From contig NZ_JANUDY010000005.1 in NCBI RefSeq assembly GCF_024809975.1, positions 186,001-250,000 of the forward strand: a stretch of 64,000 nt of DNA, written 5' to 3'. The notes beneath the pieces are model-generated. The model ran no database searches, was not told the DNA's origin, and saw only the letters and a program-made list of their open reading frames with translations. The position numbers and the translations under genes are program-made. This document shows positions 26,263-35,469 of the stretch, piece after piece. How positions within the stretch are numbered: the first letter of the stretch is position 1; every line of letters begins with the position of its first letter. Source of the stretch: Comamonas sp. BIGb0152. Its GTDB lineage: Bacteria; Pseudomonadota; Gammaproteobacteria; Burkholderiales; Burkholderiaceae_C.

Positions 26263-26718
26263 ATGTCCGTTCAAAAAATTCAAAACAGCCCCTTGTCTCT
26301 GCAAGGGCCCATGCGCCGGGTCGTCTATGTCGCCTTGTACGAGGCCATTGCCATCATCGCGGCCACCGCTGGCCTGTCGGCCTTGTCAGGCCAGGGCGCG
26401 GCGCATTCAGGCGTGGTGGCTGCCGTCTCTTCCGTGATCGCCATTGTGTGGAATGTGGTCTGGAACCATTTGTTTGAGCGCTGGGAAGCGCGCCAGCCCA
26501 CCCGCGGGCGCAGCGTGGGCCGCCGCATTGCGCATGCGCTGGGCATGGAAGGTGGCCTCGTCTTTATGCTCGTCCCCCTGTTTGCCTGGTGGTTCAAGGT
26601 CAGCCTCTGGGAGGCGCTGGTGATGGACATCGGCCTGCTGCTGTTCTTCCTGGTCTACACCTTTGTCTTCAACTGGTCGTTTGACCGCCTCTTTGGCCTG
26701 CCGCAATCGGCGCAGTAA
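26263..26718 (+). CDS. PACE-family efflux transporter (AceI-like)
   Basis: 151 residues with four transmembrane helices in two paired repeats (bacterial transmembrane pair domains). Helix 1 carries VVYVALYEAIAI, including the conserved membrane-embedded glutamate, and WNVVWNHLFERWE closes the first repeat; the second repeat ends FLVYTFVFNWSFDRLF. PACE proteins export chlorhexidine-like biocides and short diamines using the proton gradient. An internal Met at residue 17 is an alternative start. A strong terminator follows. Confidence 0.88.
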   Translation: MSVQKIQNSPLSLQGPMRRVVYVALYEAIAIIAATAGLSALSGQGAAHSGVVAAVSSVIAIVWNVVWNHLFERWEARQPTRGRSVGRRIAHALGMEGGLVFMLVPLFAWWFKVSLWEALVMDIGLLLFFLVYTFVFNWSFDRLFGLPQSAQ

Positions 26719-26734
26719 TCCGGGCCTGAAACGC

Positions 26735-26766
26735 AACGGGGCGTCGTGTTAGCACGACGCCCCGTT
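26735..26766. terminator. Bidirectional intrinsic terminator
   Basis: A perfect 14-bp stem (26735-26748 with 26753-26766) and a TTAG loop lie between the convergent PACE and gltS genes. Confidence 0.85.
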
Positions 26767-26783
26767 TCTACATGGCCACTGCC

Positions 26784-28022
26784 TTAGCGCAGCCAGGCAA
26801 TCATCAGCTGCAGCACAAAGGCATTGATGATGTCGATAAAGAAGGCGCCCACCAGCGGCACGATCAAAAAGGCCTTGTGCGAGGGCCCGTATTGGCTGGT
26901 GATGGCCTGCATATTGGCGACAGCCGTGGGGGTGGCACCCATGCCAAAGCCGCAGTGGCCGGCGGCCAGCACGGCTGCATCGTAGTTGCGGCCCATGATG
27001 CGGAAGGTCACAAAGGCGGCGAACAAGGCCAAGGTCAAGGTCTGGACCGCCAGGATGATCATCAGGGGACCGGCCAGGTCAGCCAGCTCCCAGAGCTTGA
27101 GCGACAGCAGCGCAATGGCCAGGTAGATGGACAGGCCGGCATTGCCAAACACGTCGATGGCGCGGTCAAACACCTTAAAGCCAAAGCCGTAATCGAGCAC
27201 ATTGCGGATCACCACACCGCCGCCCAGTGCCCAGACAAAGGTGGGCAGCTGCAGCTTGGTGCCTTGGGTGGCGCTGGTCATGAACTCGGCAAAGGCCAGG
27301 CAGCCGGCAAACAGCGCCAGGGTTTCGATGGCGGCCTCGGCGGTGATCAGGCGGGGGGCCGTGTTGGGCGTTTCAAAGTTGGCCGGTTCCTGGCCGTCGC
27401 TGGCGGCGCCAGCGTTGCTCGCTGGTGCATTGGCCAGGCTGCGCGGCTGGGCCAGCTGGTGGCGGGTAATCAGGCGCTTGGCCAGCGGGCCGCCCAAGAG
27501 GCCGCCAATCACCAAACCAAAGGTGGCGCAGGCAATACCCAGCGCTGTGGCGCCGCTCAGCCCGTATTGGTTCTCCAGCACCGAGCCCCAGGCGCCAGCG
27601 GTACCGTGGCCGCCCAGCAAGGTGATGGAGCCTGCGACCAGGCCAATCAGCGGATCCAACCCCAGCAAGGTCGCCAGGCCCACGCCCACACCGTTTTGCA
27701 CAAAGATAAAGGCGGCGATCACACCCAGGAACAGCACCAGGCCCATGCCGCCTTCGCGCAGCTTGGCAAAGTTGGCGCTCAAGCCGATCGATGAAAAGAA
27801 CACCAGCATGAAGCTGGTCTGCATCGCGGTGGCAAAGGCCAGGGTCAGGCCCGTGAGCTGGTGCAGTGCAAAGATGGCGGCGGCCACGACCAAGCCGCCC
27901 GATACCGGTTCGGGGATGTTGAAATCGCGCAGAAAGCGGATGTGCCGGGTCAGTAGCTTGCCGAGCAAGAGCACGAGAACGGCAAAGATCAGGGTGTAGT
28001 AAGCACTGAAACTCAGATGCAA
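26784..28022 (-). CDS. gltS: Sodium/glutamate symporter
   Basis: 412 residues, multispan inner-membrane carrier. Strong GltS signatures are FNIPEPVSGGLVVA, the repeat motif LVAGSITLLGGHGTAGAW, ACATFGLVIGGLLGGPLAKRL, and the second-half GHCGFGMGATPTAVANM. A variable Ala/Gln/Pro-rich loop joins the halves. The start is a TTG at 28022, chosen because AGGAG lies about 7 nt upstream and the resulting MHLSFSAYYTL aligns with E. coli GltS; the TTG at 28037 lies upstream of that ribosome site. Confidence 0.92.
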   Translation of the reverse strand: MHLSFSAYYTLIFAVLVLLLGKLLTRHIRFLRDFNIPEPVSGGLVVAAAIFALHQLTGLTLAFATAMQTSFMLVFFSSIGLSANFAKLREGGMGLVLFLGVIAAFIFVQNGVGVGLATLLGLDPLIGLVAGSITLLGGHGTAGAWGSVLENQYGLSGATALGIACATFGLVIGGLLGGPLAKRLITRHQLAQPRSLANAPASNAGAASDGQEPANFETPNTAPRLITAEAAIETLALFAGCLAFAEFMTSATQGTKLQLPTFVWALGGGVVIRNVLDYGFGFKVFDRAIDVFGNAGLSIYLAIALLSLKLWELADLAGPLMIILAVQTLTLALFAAFVTFRIMGRNYDAAVLAAGHCGFGMGATPTAVANMQAITSQYGPSHKAFLIVPLVGAFFIDIINAFVLQLMIAWLR

Positions 28023-28232
28023 GGGAATTCTCCTCAAATAGCAGGCCTTGACCTGGTTGAATACAGAAGGCTGGTGTTACCTATAGATTGGTGGTTTTTG
28101 CCAGCAAAGTGCTGCAATATGGATGAAAGTCAAATCATCCTAAAATTGAATAAGGCTATAACCAACGAAAGAACTTGGTGTTTATGGCTATCGATAAGTT
28201 CCCCCTCCCGTGCTATAGCACCTGGCCTGGCT

Positions 28233-28238
28233 TAAAAT
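28233..28238 (+). promoter_or_regulatory. Possible -10 element of the metH transcript
   Basis: The TAAAAT hexamer would place transcription start near 28245, right at the 5' edge of the riboswitch. The -35 region is not clear. Confidence 0.35.
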
Positions 28239-28248
28239 GCGGGGCCTT

Positions 28249-28356
28249 GTCCCAAGGAGCGCTGCAGCAGGCCGGTGGTACCCCCATCGCAGGCCTGTCA
28301 GGCTTGGGGCAGGCCGACGGGCATGCCGCGCATGGCCCGCATCAACGGCGCTCACC
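28249..28356 (+). promoter_or_regulatory. S-adenosylhomocysteine (SAH) riboswitch upstream of metH
   Basis: The conserved core AAGGAGCGCTGCA at 28254-28266 and the distal AACGGCGCTCACC at 28344-28356 match the SAH-riboswitch consensus known from Burkholderiales ahcY and metH leaders. P1 pairs CCCAAG (28251-28256) with CTTGGG (28303-28308). The pseudoknot pairs GAGCGC (28257-28262) with GCGCTC (28348-28353). It senses SAH build-up and switches methyl-cycle genes on. Confidence 0.85.
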
Positions 28357-28390
28357 TGTTCTGTCTCTGTTTTCTGGTTTTCACAGGTGA
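28352..28390 (+). promoter_or_regulatory. Anti-Shine-Dalgarno hairpin of the riboswitch expression platform
   Basis: TCACCTGT (28352-28359) can pair with ACAGGTGA (28383-28390), hiding the AGGTGAG ribosome site just before the metH ATG. Its 5' arm shares TC (28352-28353) with the pseudoknot, so ligand binding should open it. Confidence 0.65.
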
Positions 28391-28395
28391 GCCCC

Positions 28396-31149
28396 ATGTC
28401 CGCGTCTGCTGCCCCCGTTTCCGTCCCCCCCATGCGCCTGTCGGGCCTGGAGCCCGTGTTCATCGGTGAGGACAGCCTGTTTGTCAACGTTGGTGAACGC
28501 ACCAACGTCACCGGCTCCAAGGCCTTTGCGCGCCTGATCCTGAACGAGCAGTACGAAGAGGCACTGGCCGTTGCGCGCCAGCAGGTGGAAAACGGCGCCC
28601 AGGTGATTGATGTGAACATGGATGAAGCCATGCTCGACAGCAAGGCCGCCATGGTGCGTTTTCTGAACCTCATCGCGTCCGAGCCGGATATCGCCCGTGT
28701 GCCCATCATGGTCGACAGCTCCAAATGGGAGGTGATCGAGGCCGGTCTGCGCTGCATCCAGGGCAAGGGCATCGTCAACTCCATCTCGATGAAAGAGGGC
28801 GTGGACGAGTTCAAGAAGCATGCGCGCCTGGTTAAGCGCTATGGCGCGGCTGCCGTGGTGATGGCTTTCGATGAAAAAGGCCAGGCCGATACCTACGAGC
28901 GCAAGATCGAGATCTGCGAGCGCGCCTACCGCATCCTGGTCGACGAGGTGGGTTTTGCGCCCGAGGACATCATCTTTGACCCCAACATCTTTGCCGTGGC
29001 CACCGGTATCGAAGAGCACAACAACTACGGCGTGGACTTTATCGAAGCCACGCGCTGGATCAAGCAAAATCTGCCTGGCGCCAAGGTGAGCGGCGGCGTG
29101 TCCAACGTGTCGTTCTCCTTCCGGGGCAACGACCCGGTGCGCGAGGCGATCCACACCGTGTTCCTGTACCACGCGATCCAGGCGGGCATGGACATGGGCA
29201 TTGTCAACGCCGGCATGGTGGGCGTGTATGACGACCTGGAGCCGGTGCTGCGCGAGCGCGTGGAAGACGTGGTGCTCAACCGCCGCCCTGACGCCGGCGA
29301 GCGCCTGGTCGAAGTGGCCGACAGCGCCAAGAGCGGTGCCAAGGACGACAGCAAGAAGCTGGAATGGCGTGGCACGCCGGACCACCCGCGCAGCGTGGGC
29401 GAGCGCCTGTCGCATGCGCTGGTACACGGCATCACCGATTTCATCACCGAAGACACCGAAGAGGCCTACCAGGCCATCGTGGTGCAAGGCGGCGGGCGCC
29501 CCTTGCATGTGATCGAGGGTCCGTTGATGGATGGCATGAACGTGGTCGGCGACCTGTTTGGTGCTGGCAAGATGTTTTTGCCCCAGGTGGTTAAATCGGC
29601 CCGCGTGATGAAGCAGGCCGTGGCCCATCTGGTGCCCTATATCGAAGAAGAAAAGCGCCAGCAAGAGGCGGCAGGTCTTGATGTGTCGAGCAAGGGCAAG
29701 ATCGTCATCGCCACCGTCAAGGGCGATGTGCACGACATCGGCAAGAACATCGTCACCGTGGTCTTGCAGTGCAACAACTTCGAGGTCATCAACATGGGTG
29801 TGATGGTGCCCTGCCACGAGATCCTGGCCCGTGCCAAGGCCGAAGGCGCGGACATCATCGGCCTGTCGGGCCTGATCACCCCCAGCCTGGAAGAGATGCA
29901 GTATGTGGCCGGCGAGATGCACAAGGACGACTATTTCCGCATCAAGAAGATTCCGCTGCTGATTGGCGGCGCCACCTGCTCGCGCGTGCACACGGCCGTG
30001 AAGATCGCTCCCAAGTACGAAGGCCCCGTGCTTTACGTGCCCGATGCCTCGCGCAGCGTGAGCGTGGCCCAAAGTCTGCTGGGCGAGAACAAGGACCGCT
30101 ACCTGCAGGAGGTGGAGGCCGACTACGACAAGGTGCGCACCCAGCACGCCAACAAGAAAAAGACGCCGCTGTGGACCCTGGCCCAGGCCCGCGCCAATGC
30201 CACCCCGGTGGATTTTGCTGCGCACCCGCCGGTGACGCCCCGCGTGCTGGGCCGCCGCGTGTTCAAGAACTTTGACCTGGCCGAGATCGCCCAGTACATC
30301 GACTGGGGCCCGTTCTTCCAGACCTGGGACCTGGCCGGCCCGTATCCGGCGATCCTCGACGACGAGGTGGTGGGTGTAGAGGCGCGCAAGGTGCTGGCCG
30401 ATGCCCAGGCCATGCTCAAGAAGATCATCGAAGGCCGCTGGCTGCAGGCCAATGGTGTGATGGGCCTGTTCCCCGCCAACCGGGTGGGCGACGACATCGT
30501 TTTCTACACCGACGAGTCGCGCAGCACCGAGCTGCTGACCTGGTATGGCATGCGCCAGCAAACCGAGAAGCAGGCGGTGGACAACGTGATGCGCCCCAGC
30601 CGTTGCCTGTCCGATTTTGTCGCCAGCAAGGAATCGGGCATTGGCGACTACGCCGGCCTGTTTGCCGTGACCGCTGGCATCGGTGCCGAGAAGAAGGACA
30701 AGGAATTTGAAGCTGCGCTGGACGACTACAGCGGCATCATGTTCAAGGCCCTGGCCGACCGCCTGGCCGAAGCCTTTGCCGAATGCCTGCACCTGCGGGT
30801 GCGCCAAGACCTGTGGGGCTATGCCGCCGATGAGGCGCTGAGCAACGCAGAGCTGATCAAGGAAAAATACCAGGGCGTGCGCCCCGCCCCTGGCTACCCC
30901 GCCTGCCCCGACCACACCGCCAAGATCGACCTGTTCAAGGCACTGGACGCCGCCGACGTCGGCATGGTGCTGACCGAGAGCCTGGCCATGTTCCCGGCCT
31001 CCAGCGTCAGCGGCTTCTACCTGGGCTACCCGGAGGCCGTCTACTTCAACGTCGGCGAGATTGGTGAAGACCAGTTGGCGGATATGGCGGAACGCCGGGG
31101 CATGGACATCGAGGTGCTGCGCCGGGCGCTGGCGCCGAATTTGGCGTAA
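28396..31149 (+). CDS. metH: Methionine synthase, cobalamin-dependent, lacking the homocysteine-binding module
   Basis: 917 residues that begin at the pterin (methyl-tetrahydrofolate) domain ([16 protein letters not shown], about 30-45). They continue through the cobalamin cap and binding domains, with [10 protein letters not shown] and ligand His446, and end in the SAM-binding reactivation domain ([12 protein letters not shown]). The N-terminal homocysteine S-methyltransferase module (about 350 residues in E. coli MetH) is absent, and no such gene lies upstream. This matches the split MetH of several betaproteobacteria, where the first module is a separate gene. Start at 28396 follows an AGGTGAG site. 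Regulation by the leader riboswitch is evident. Confidence 0.95.
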   Translation: MSASAAPVSVPPMRLSGLEPVFIGEDSLFVNVGERTNVTGSKAFARLILNEQYEEALAVARQQVENGAQVIDVNMDEAMLDSKAAMVRFLNLIASEPDIARVPIMVDSSKWEVIEAGLRCIQGKGIVNSISMKEGVDEFKKHARLVKRYGAAAVVMAFDEKGQADTYERKIEICERAYRILVDEVGFAPEDIIFDPNIFAVATGIEEHNNYGVDFIEATRWIKQNLPGAKVSGGVSNVSFSFRGNDPVREAIHTVFLYHAIQAGMDMGIVNAGMVGVYDDLEPVLRERVEDVVLNRRPDAGERLVEVADSAKSGAKDDSKKLEWRGTPDHPRSVGERLSHALVHGITDFITEDTEEAYQAIVVQGGGRPLHVIEGPLMDGMNVVGDLFGAGKMFLPQVVKSARVMKQAVAHLVPYIEEEKRQQEAAGLDVSSKGKIVIATVKGDVHDIGKNIVTVVLQCNNFEVINMGVMVPCHEILARAKAEGADIIGLSGLITPSLEEMQYVAGEMHKDDYFRIKKIPLLIGGATCSRVHTAVKIAPKYEGPVLYVPDASRSVSVAQSLLGENKDRYLQEVEADYDKVRTQHANKKKTPLWTLAQARANATPVDFAAHPPVTPRVLGRRVFKNFDLAEIAQYIDWGPFFQTWDLAGPYPAILDDEVVGVEARKVLADAQAMLKKIIEGRWLQANGVMGLFPANRVGDDIVFYTDESRSTELLTWYGMRQQTEKQAVDNVMRPSRCLSDFVASKESGIGDYAGLFAVTAGIGAEKKDKEFEAALDDYSGIMFKALADRLAEAFAECLHLRVRQDLWGYAADEALSNAELIKEKYQGVRPAPGYPACPDHTAKIDLFKALDAADVGMVLTESLAMFPASSVSGFYLGYPEAVYFNVGEIGEDQLADMAERRGMDIEVLRRALAPNLA

Positions 31150-31157
31150 ATACAGGG

Positions 31158-31215
31158 TATAGGCTGTAAATAAGAAATACAAACTAAGTCTTGTATTTGT
31201 GGAATACAGCCTATA
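31158..31215. promoter_or_regulatory. Nested palindromic operator upstream of hipB
   Basis: Outer arms TATAGGCTGTA (31158-31168) and TACAGCCTATA (31205-31215) are exact inverse copies. Inner arms AAATACAA (31175-31182) and TTGTATTT (31191-31198) are nested inside. A third partial copy, AATACAGCGTATA, lies at 31230-31242. HipB autorepresses from several palindromes, which fits. Confidence 0.65.
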
Positions 31216-31276
31216 TTTTGTAAATCAAGAATACAGCGTATAGTGTGTTTTTCTGCTGTTTGCAGAGGAGCGCGCA

Positions 31277-31546
31277 ATGGAAGAATTCACAGTCCGCACG
31301 ACGGCGCAGCTGCCAACGTTGCTCAAGGCCTTTCGCAAGACCGCCAAGCTGACTCAGGCGGATGTGGCCATGCGTCTGGGGGTCACCCAGCAGACGGTCT
31401 CAGCCATGGAGCGCAATGCCGAATCGGTCAGTGCTGAACGCTTGATGAAGCTGATGAGCATTTTGGGCGTGGATCTGGTACTGCGCGCCCGCCCGGCCAC
31501 GTCTATAGACGCAGGCCGTGAACTGCAGACGCTGGATAGCTGGTAA
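31277..31546 (+). CDS. hipB: HipB-like antitoxin, XRE-family repressor
   Basis: 89 residues. The Cro/CI-type helix-turn-helix is clear (KLTQADVAMRLGVTQQTVSAMERN, residues 25-48), followed by the dimerisation strand (LVLRAR) typical of HipB. It neutralises HipA by complex formation and represses the operon through the upstream palindromes. A GAGGAG site precedes the ATG. The stop codon is 3 nt before hipA, so the two are co-translated. Confidence 0.9.
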   Translation: MEEFTVRTTAQLPTLLKAFRKTAKLTQADVAMRLGVTQQTVSAMERNAESVSAERLMKLMSILGVDLVLRARPATSIDAGRELQTLDSW

Positions 31547-31549
31547 GCC

Positions 31550-32899
31550 ATGCGCAGCGTTGCTCATAACAAAGCCCTGGGCCTGTGGATGAACGGCCAC
31601 TGTGTCGGGACATGGCGTATAGAGGCGGGCAGCGATGTTCTGCAGTACGACGACGCCTGGGTTCGCAATGTGTCTCTGCGCCGGCCCCTGTCCTTGTCAC
31701 TGCCCTTCACACCGGGAAATGGTCCGCACAAAGGCGAGGCCGTGCGCTTTTATTTCCAGAATCTGCTGCCAGACAACGAGCAGATTTTGGAGCGCATCGC
31801 GCGCCGCTACAAAGTAGGCGCTACAGACCCCAATGCGCTGTTACGGGAAATTGGCAGAGACTGCGTTGGCGCATTGCAGATCCTGCCCGCTGGTGAGGCG
31901 CCCCCCGAAGAACCAGATATGCAGTACGAGGTGCTGAGCGAGGCGGACGTTGCACGCCTTGTTCGCGCGGTCGTGAGCCCGACGCAGTCCGGGGATGGGG
32001 GTCTGGATGACGAAGATTTCCGGATCTCGATTGCCGGGGCGCAGGAGAAAACCGCGCTGCTTTACTGGGCTGGCCAATGGTGCAGGCCCCTGGGTGCAAC
32101 ACCGACTTCACACATCTTGAAATTGCCGCTAGGTCTGATTGGCAATATGCAGATCGACATGCGCCATTCGGTGGAGAACGAATGGCTGTGTTCGAAGCTG
32201 GTGGCCGGCTTTGGGATTCCGATTGCGCACTGCGACATGCTGCGCTTTGAAGACCAGAAGGTGTTGGCCGTTGAGCGCTTTGACCGGAGCGTTTGGAAGG
32301 AGAAAGTCCTAGTACGGATCCCGCAGGAGGATATGTGCCAGGCCAGCGGTGTCTCTCCCATTCTCAAATACGAGAGTGATGGCGGGCCCAGCATCGAAAC
32401 CATCATGGACTTGCTAGCGAGCTCCAAGAAGGCAAGGACAGACCGATTCCAGTTCTTTATGGCACAGCTGTTGTTTTGGATGCTGTGCGCGACTGACGGC
32501 CATGCCAAGAACTTCAGCATCTTTTTGCGCCCCCAGGGAGTGTTCGAGATGACGCCGCTGTATGACGTGCTCTCGGCCTACCCCATTTTGGGAGCCGGCC
32601 CGGGCAAGTTGTCGCCCCACAAGGCACGCATGGCCATGGCCGTGCGCTCCAAAAATGCGCACTGGCACATGAACAAGATCCTGCGCCGCCACTGGGAGGC
32701 CGTGGGCGAGCGCCATGGCATCCGCTCGCCCCAAGGCTTGGATGTGCGAGCGCTCATCGACCAGGTGGTGGAGATGACGCCAGATGTGATTGCCCGCGTT
32801 AAAACCCAGCTGCCGCCGGACTTTCCAGAGGCGGTGTCAACGGCCATATTCCAAGGCATGCAAGACGCCGCGAACCGCCTGGGCAGGGTGCATGACTGA
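31550..32899 (+). CDS. hipA: HipA serine/threonine kinase toxin
   Basis: 449 residues, close to E. coli HipA (440). Visible functional parts are the N-subdomain, the P-loop FRISIAGAQEKTAL with autophosphorylation Ser160, the ATP-binding lysine region HILKLPLG, AVERFDR, the catalytic CATDGHAKNFSIF with Asp316, and the metal-binding TPLYDVLSAYP. HipA phosphorylates glutamyl-tRNA synthetase and induces persistence. All key residues are intact, so the kinase is probably active. Upstream overlap-like spacing with hipB keeps antitoxin first. Confidence 0.93.
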   Translation: MRSVAHNKALGLWMNGHCVGTWRIEAGSDVLQYDDAWVRNVSLRRPLSLSLPFTPGNGPHKGEAVRFYFQNLLPDNEQILERIARRYKVGATDPNALLREIGRDCVGALQILPAGEAPPEEPDMQYEVLSEADVARLVRAVVSPTQSGDGGLDDEDFRISIAGAQEKTALLYWAGQWCRPLGATPTSHILKLPLGLIGNMQIDMRHSVENEWLCSKLVAGFGIPIAHCDMLRFEDQKVLAVERFDRSVWKEKVLVRIPQEDMCQASGVSPILKYESDGGPSIETIMDLLASSKKARTDRFQFFMAQLLFWMLCATDGHAKNFSIFLRPQGVFEMTPLYDVLSAYPILGAGPGKLSPHKARMAMAVRSKNAHWHMNKILRRHWEAVGERHGIRSPQGLDVRALIDQVVEMTPDVIARVKTQLPPDFPEAVSTAIFQGMQDAANRLGRVHD

Positions 32900-32945
32900 G
32901 GTGCGGTGTTGATCCACGACAGCGCTCGCCCCAACGCTTCACAGC

Positions 32946-33551
32946 TCAACCCGTCAAGATCCCCTCCAGATTCGCGCGCAGCGACGTAGCGCGCTCCGGC
33001 ACCCGGGGCAGCGCGGCTTGCGCAATCGACTTTGCCAGCGGCGCCTCCTGCAACACAAGCGCCACCCGGGCCCAGTTGAGCAGGTGGGCAGGGTGCCGCT
33101 CAGCGTCCTGCGCCGCCAGCCGGGCGGCGGCCAGGAACGAGCCCGGATAGGCGCTGAACGGGGCAAAAAAGGCCTGGGATTGCCGCTCCCATTCCGCCAC
33201 CAGAAAGGCCACCGATTCGGCCGCATCCTGTGCGCTGGTGCCGTAGGCAAACTCGGCGTCTGTGGCGTTGCGAAAGCCGGCGATGACCGAGCCGCGCCAG
33301 GCGCAGTCGTGGTCGCGCATGGCTTGTGGCGCGGGCATGGCGCCGCCGGCCACATCGCCCAAGGCCAACAGATGGGCACCCAAGTTGACCTGGAACACGG
33401 CACTGCGCGGGCGGTGCTGGACCTCGACGACATGCACCCCCCCGCCGTCCAGCACACGCCGGGCGATATCGCCTTGGCGGACAAAACCCGCGGCCACAAG
33501 CCGTGGGAAGAACTGCGCGCGCAGTTCGCTGGTGGTGGTTTTGCGCTCCAT
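32946..33551 (-). CDS. DUF4304-like hypothetical protein
   Basis: 201 residues, soluble, no signal. The first half (FPRLVAAGFVRQGDIARRVLDGGGVHVVEVQHRPRSAVFQVNLGAHLLAL) matches the pattern of DUF4304-type proteins: helix, arginine-rich strand, then FxVNLG. The rest is helical. No enzyme motif can be seen. It converges on hipA with a 46-nt gap and is not part of that operon. Confidence 0.5.
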   Translation of the reverse strand: MERKTTTSELRAQFFPRLVAAGFVRQGDIARRVLDGGGVHVVEVQHRPRSAVFQVNLGAHLLALGDVAGGAMPAPQAMRDHDCAWRGSVIAGFRNATDAEFAYGTSAQDAAESVAFLVAEWERQSQAFFAPFSAYPGSFLAAARLAAQDAERHPAHLLNWARVALVLQEAPLAKSIAQAALPRVPERATSLRANLEGILTG

Positions 33552-33809
33552 GGCGGGGGGCTCTTGGGGGATCGGACGGAAGTTGCAGACATCGGGTGTG
33601 CTGCGCTCCCCAGCTTATAAAGCCTTTTGGGCGTTTTGGGCGATCTGCTTTGTCGTTCGACCCAACATGCGAAATCTACATATCGATTGAACGAAAACGT
33701 CGTTGTCGAATGACGGTATGCGTTTCTACACTGGGCCCTCGGTCTTCGTTTTGCCTGCCGGCGCATGGTGCTCCGGCATGGCATGGGAGGGACCTCAGAA
33801 AGCATAGCT

Positions 33810-34634
33810 ATGAAAAACAAAGTATGGGCCATGGTGGCGACCGCTGCTGCGGCAGCACTGGCATCGGGGGCCGTGTGGGCCGATCGCCTGCAGGACATCA
33901 AGCAGGCAGGGGTGCTGCGCGTGGCGGCCTTTGATGCCAATCCACCGTTTGGTTTTGTCGATCCCAAGACGCGCAAGATCGTGGGCCTGGATGTGGACTA
34001 TGCGCAGGCCTTTGCGCAGCGCCTGGGCGTGAAGCTGCAGCTGGTGCCGACCAACCCGGCCAACCGGGTGCCGCTGCTGCTGGCAGGCAAGGTGGATCTG
34101 GTGCTGGCCAATTTCACCATCACCGACGAGCGCGCTAAGCAGGTGGGCTTTAGCACGCCCTACTTTGCCTCGGGCACGCAGTTCATCGCGGCCAAGGGCA
34201 CGCTGACCTCGCCCCAGCAGCTCGACAAGCTGCGCATCGGTGTGGACAAGGGAACGACCAACGAGATCGTGCTGCGCGAGAAGCACCCGCAGGCCACCCT
34301 GGTGGCCTATGACGACACGCCTTTTGCGTTTACCGCCCTGCGCAATGGCAATGTGCAGGCCATCTCGCAAGACGGCCCCAAGCTGGTGGGGCTGCTGGCC
34401 ACCATCAAGGACAAGAAAGAGCGCGACAGGTGGGAGGTGCCGGCCTTCACCATCTCCAGTGACTACATTGGCGTAGGCATTCCCCGGGGGGAGACCGCGT
34501 TGACCGATTTCGTCAACACCGCGCTGCGTGAGCTGGAGTCCACGGGCCAGGCCGGCAAGATCTACGACACCTGGTTCGGGCCGCAAAGCGCCACGCCGCT
34601 GGTGCGCAATTTCAAGATTGGCGACAAGCCATAA
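33810..34634 (+). CDS. Polar amino acid ABC transporter, periplasmic binding protein
   Basis: 274 residues: signal peptide (cleavage near VWADR, about 23-25), then the SBP_bac_3 fold with GVLRVAAFDANPPFGFVDPKTRKIVGLDVDYAQAFAQRLG and a hinge near DKLRIGVDKGTTNE. It binds amino acids in the periplasm for the two permeases downstream. The start at 33810 was chosen at the Met directly before the signal peptide. An upstream AT-richer gap (33552-33809) probably holds the promoter. Confidence 0.88.
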   Translation: MKNKVWAMVATAAAAALASGAVWADRLQDIKQAGVLRVAAFDANPPFGFVDPKTRKIVGLDVDYAQAFAQRLGVKLQLVPTNPANRVPLLLAGKVDLVLANFTITDERAKQVGFSTPYFASGTQFIAAKGTLTSPQQLDKLRIGVDKGTTNEIVLREKHPQATLVAYDDTPFAFTALRNGNVQAISQDGPKLVGLLATIKDKKERDRWEVPAFTISSDYIGVGIPRGETALTDFVNTALRELESTGQAGKIYDTWFGPQSATPLVRNFKIGDKP

Positions 34635-34701
34635 AGGGACTCGGCACTGCAGGGCCCCGCAGCTGTGAAGCTGCGGGTACAGGCATTGCTCTTTGGCGCT
34701 T

Positions 34702-35469
34702 ATGCAACTCTTGATGTCGGGGCTGGAGCCCCTGTGGCCGCATCTGCTGGCGGGCAAGTACTGGCGTTGGCTGCTGGAAGGCTGGTGCACGACGGTGCTG
34801 GCCTCGCTGCTGGTCATTGTGGCGTCCACCGTGCTGGGCATTGGCTTTGCGGTGGCGCGCAGTGCCGCGCTCGCGCCGCTGCGCTGGCTGGCGCTGGGCT
34901 ATCTATCGGTGTTTCGCAATACGCCGCTTTTGGTGCAGCTGTTCTTTTGGTACTTTGGCGTGCCCAGCCTGCTGCCGCCCGCGTGGATGGCCTGGCTCAA
35001 CCAGGCGCACAGCCTGGCACTGGGCCCGTTCAGCCTGGGCTGGCCTTCGCTGGAGTTTGTCTCGGCCTGCATCGGCATGGTGTTCTATGCCACCGCTTAT
35101 GTGGGCGAAGAGGTGCGCGCCGGCATCAATAGCGTGCCCGCCAGCCAGAGCCAGGCAGCACGGTCCTTGGGGATGACCGGCTGGCAGCTGCTGCGCCATA
35201 TCGTGCTGCCCCAGGCGCTGGCGCGGGTCGTCTCGCCGCTGCTGGGCCAGTACATGAACATCGTCAAGAACACCTCGCTGGGCATGGCGATTGGCCTGGC
35301 CGAGCTGTCTTACCGGGCGCGCCAGGTGGAGGCCGAGACCTTCCAGTCCTTCCAGGTCTATGGCCTGACGACCCTGCTCTACATCGTGCTGATCATCGGG
35401 CTGGAGCTGCTCAGCCAGCACCTGGGCCAGCGCCGCCGTTGGGGCCAGACCGTGCTGAGGCGCGCATGA
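34702..35469 (+). CDS. Polar amino acid ABC transporter permease (first subunit)
   Basis: 255 residues with about five transmembrane helices. HisM/GlnP-type features are YLSVFRNTPLLVQLFFWYFG and the EAA loop YVGEEVRAGINSVPASQSQAARSLGMTGWQLLRHIVLPQALARVVSPL, which contacts the ATPase. It lies 67 nt after the binding-protein gene. TTG 34693 is a weaker alternative start. Stop and next start overlap (ATGA). Confidence 0.88.
   Translation: MQLLMSGLEPLWPHLLAGKYWRWLLEGWCTTVLASLLVIVASTVLGIGFAVARSAALAPLRWLALGYLSVFRNTPLLVQLFFWYFGVPSLLPPAWMAWLNQAHSLALGPFSLGWPSLEFVSACIGMVFYATAYVGEEVRAGINSVPASQSQAARSLGMTGWQLLRHIVLPQALARVVSPLLGQYMNIVKNTSLGMAIGLAELSYRARQVEAETFQSFQVYGLTTLLYIVLIIGLELLSQHLGQRRRWGQTVLRRA

Noticed and set aside
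28381-31182. 933-codon minus-strand open frame opposite metH
   Set aside because: The His/Gly/Val-rich translation is the typical antisense shadow of a GC-rich gene; metH on the plus strand is certain.
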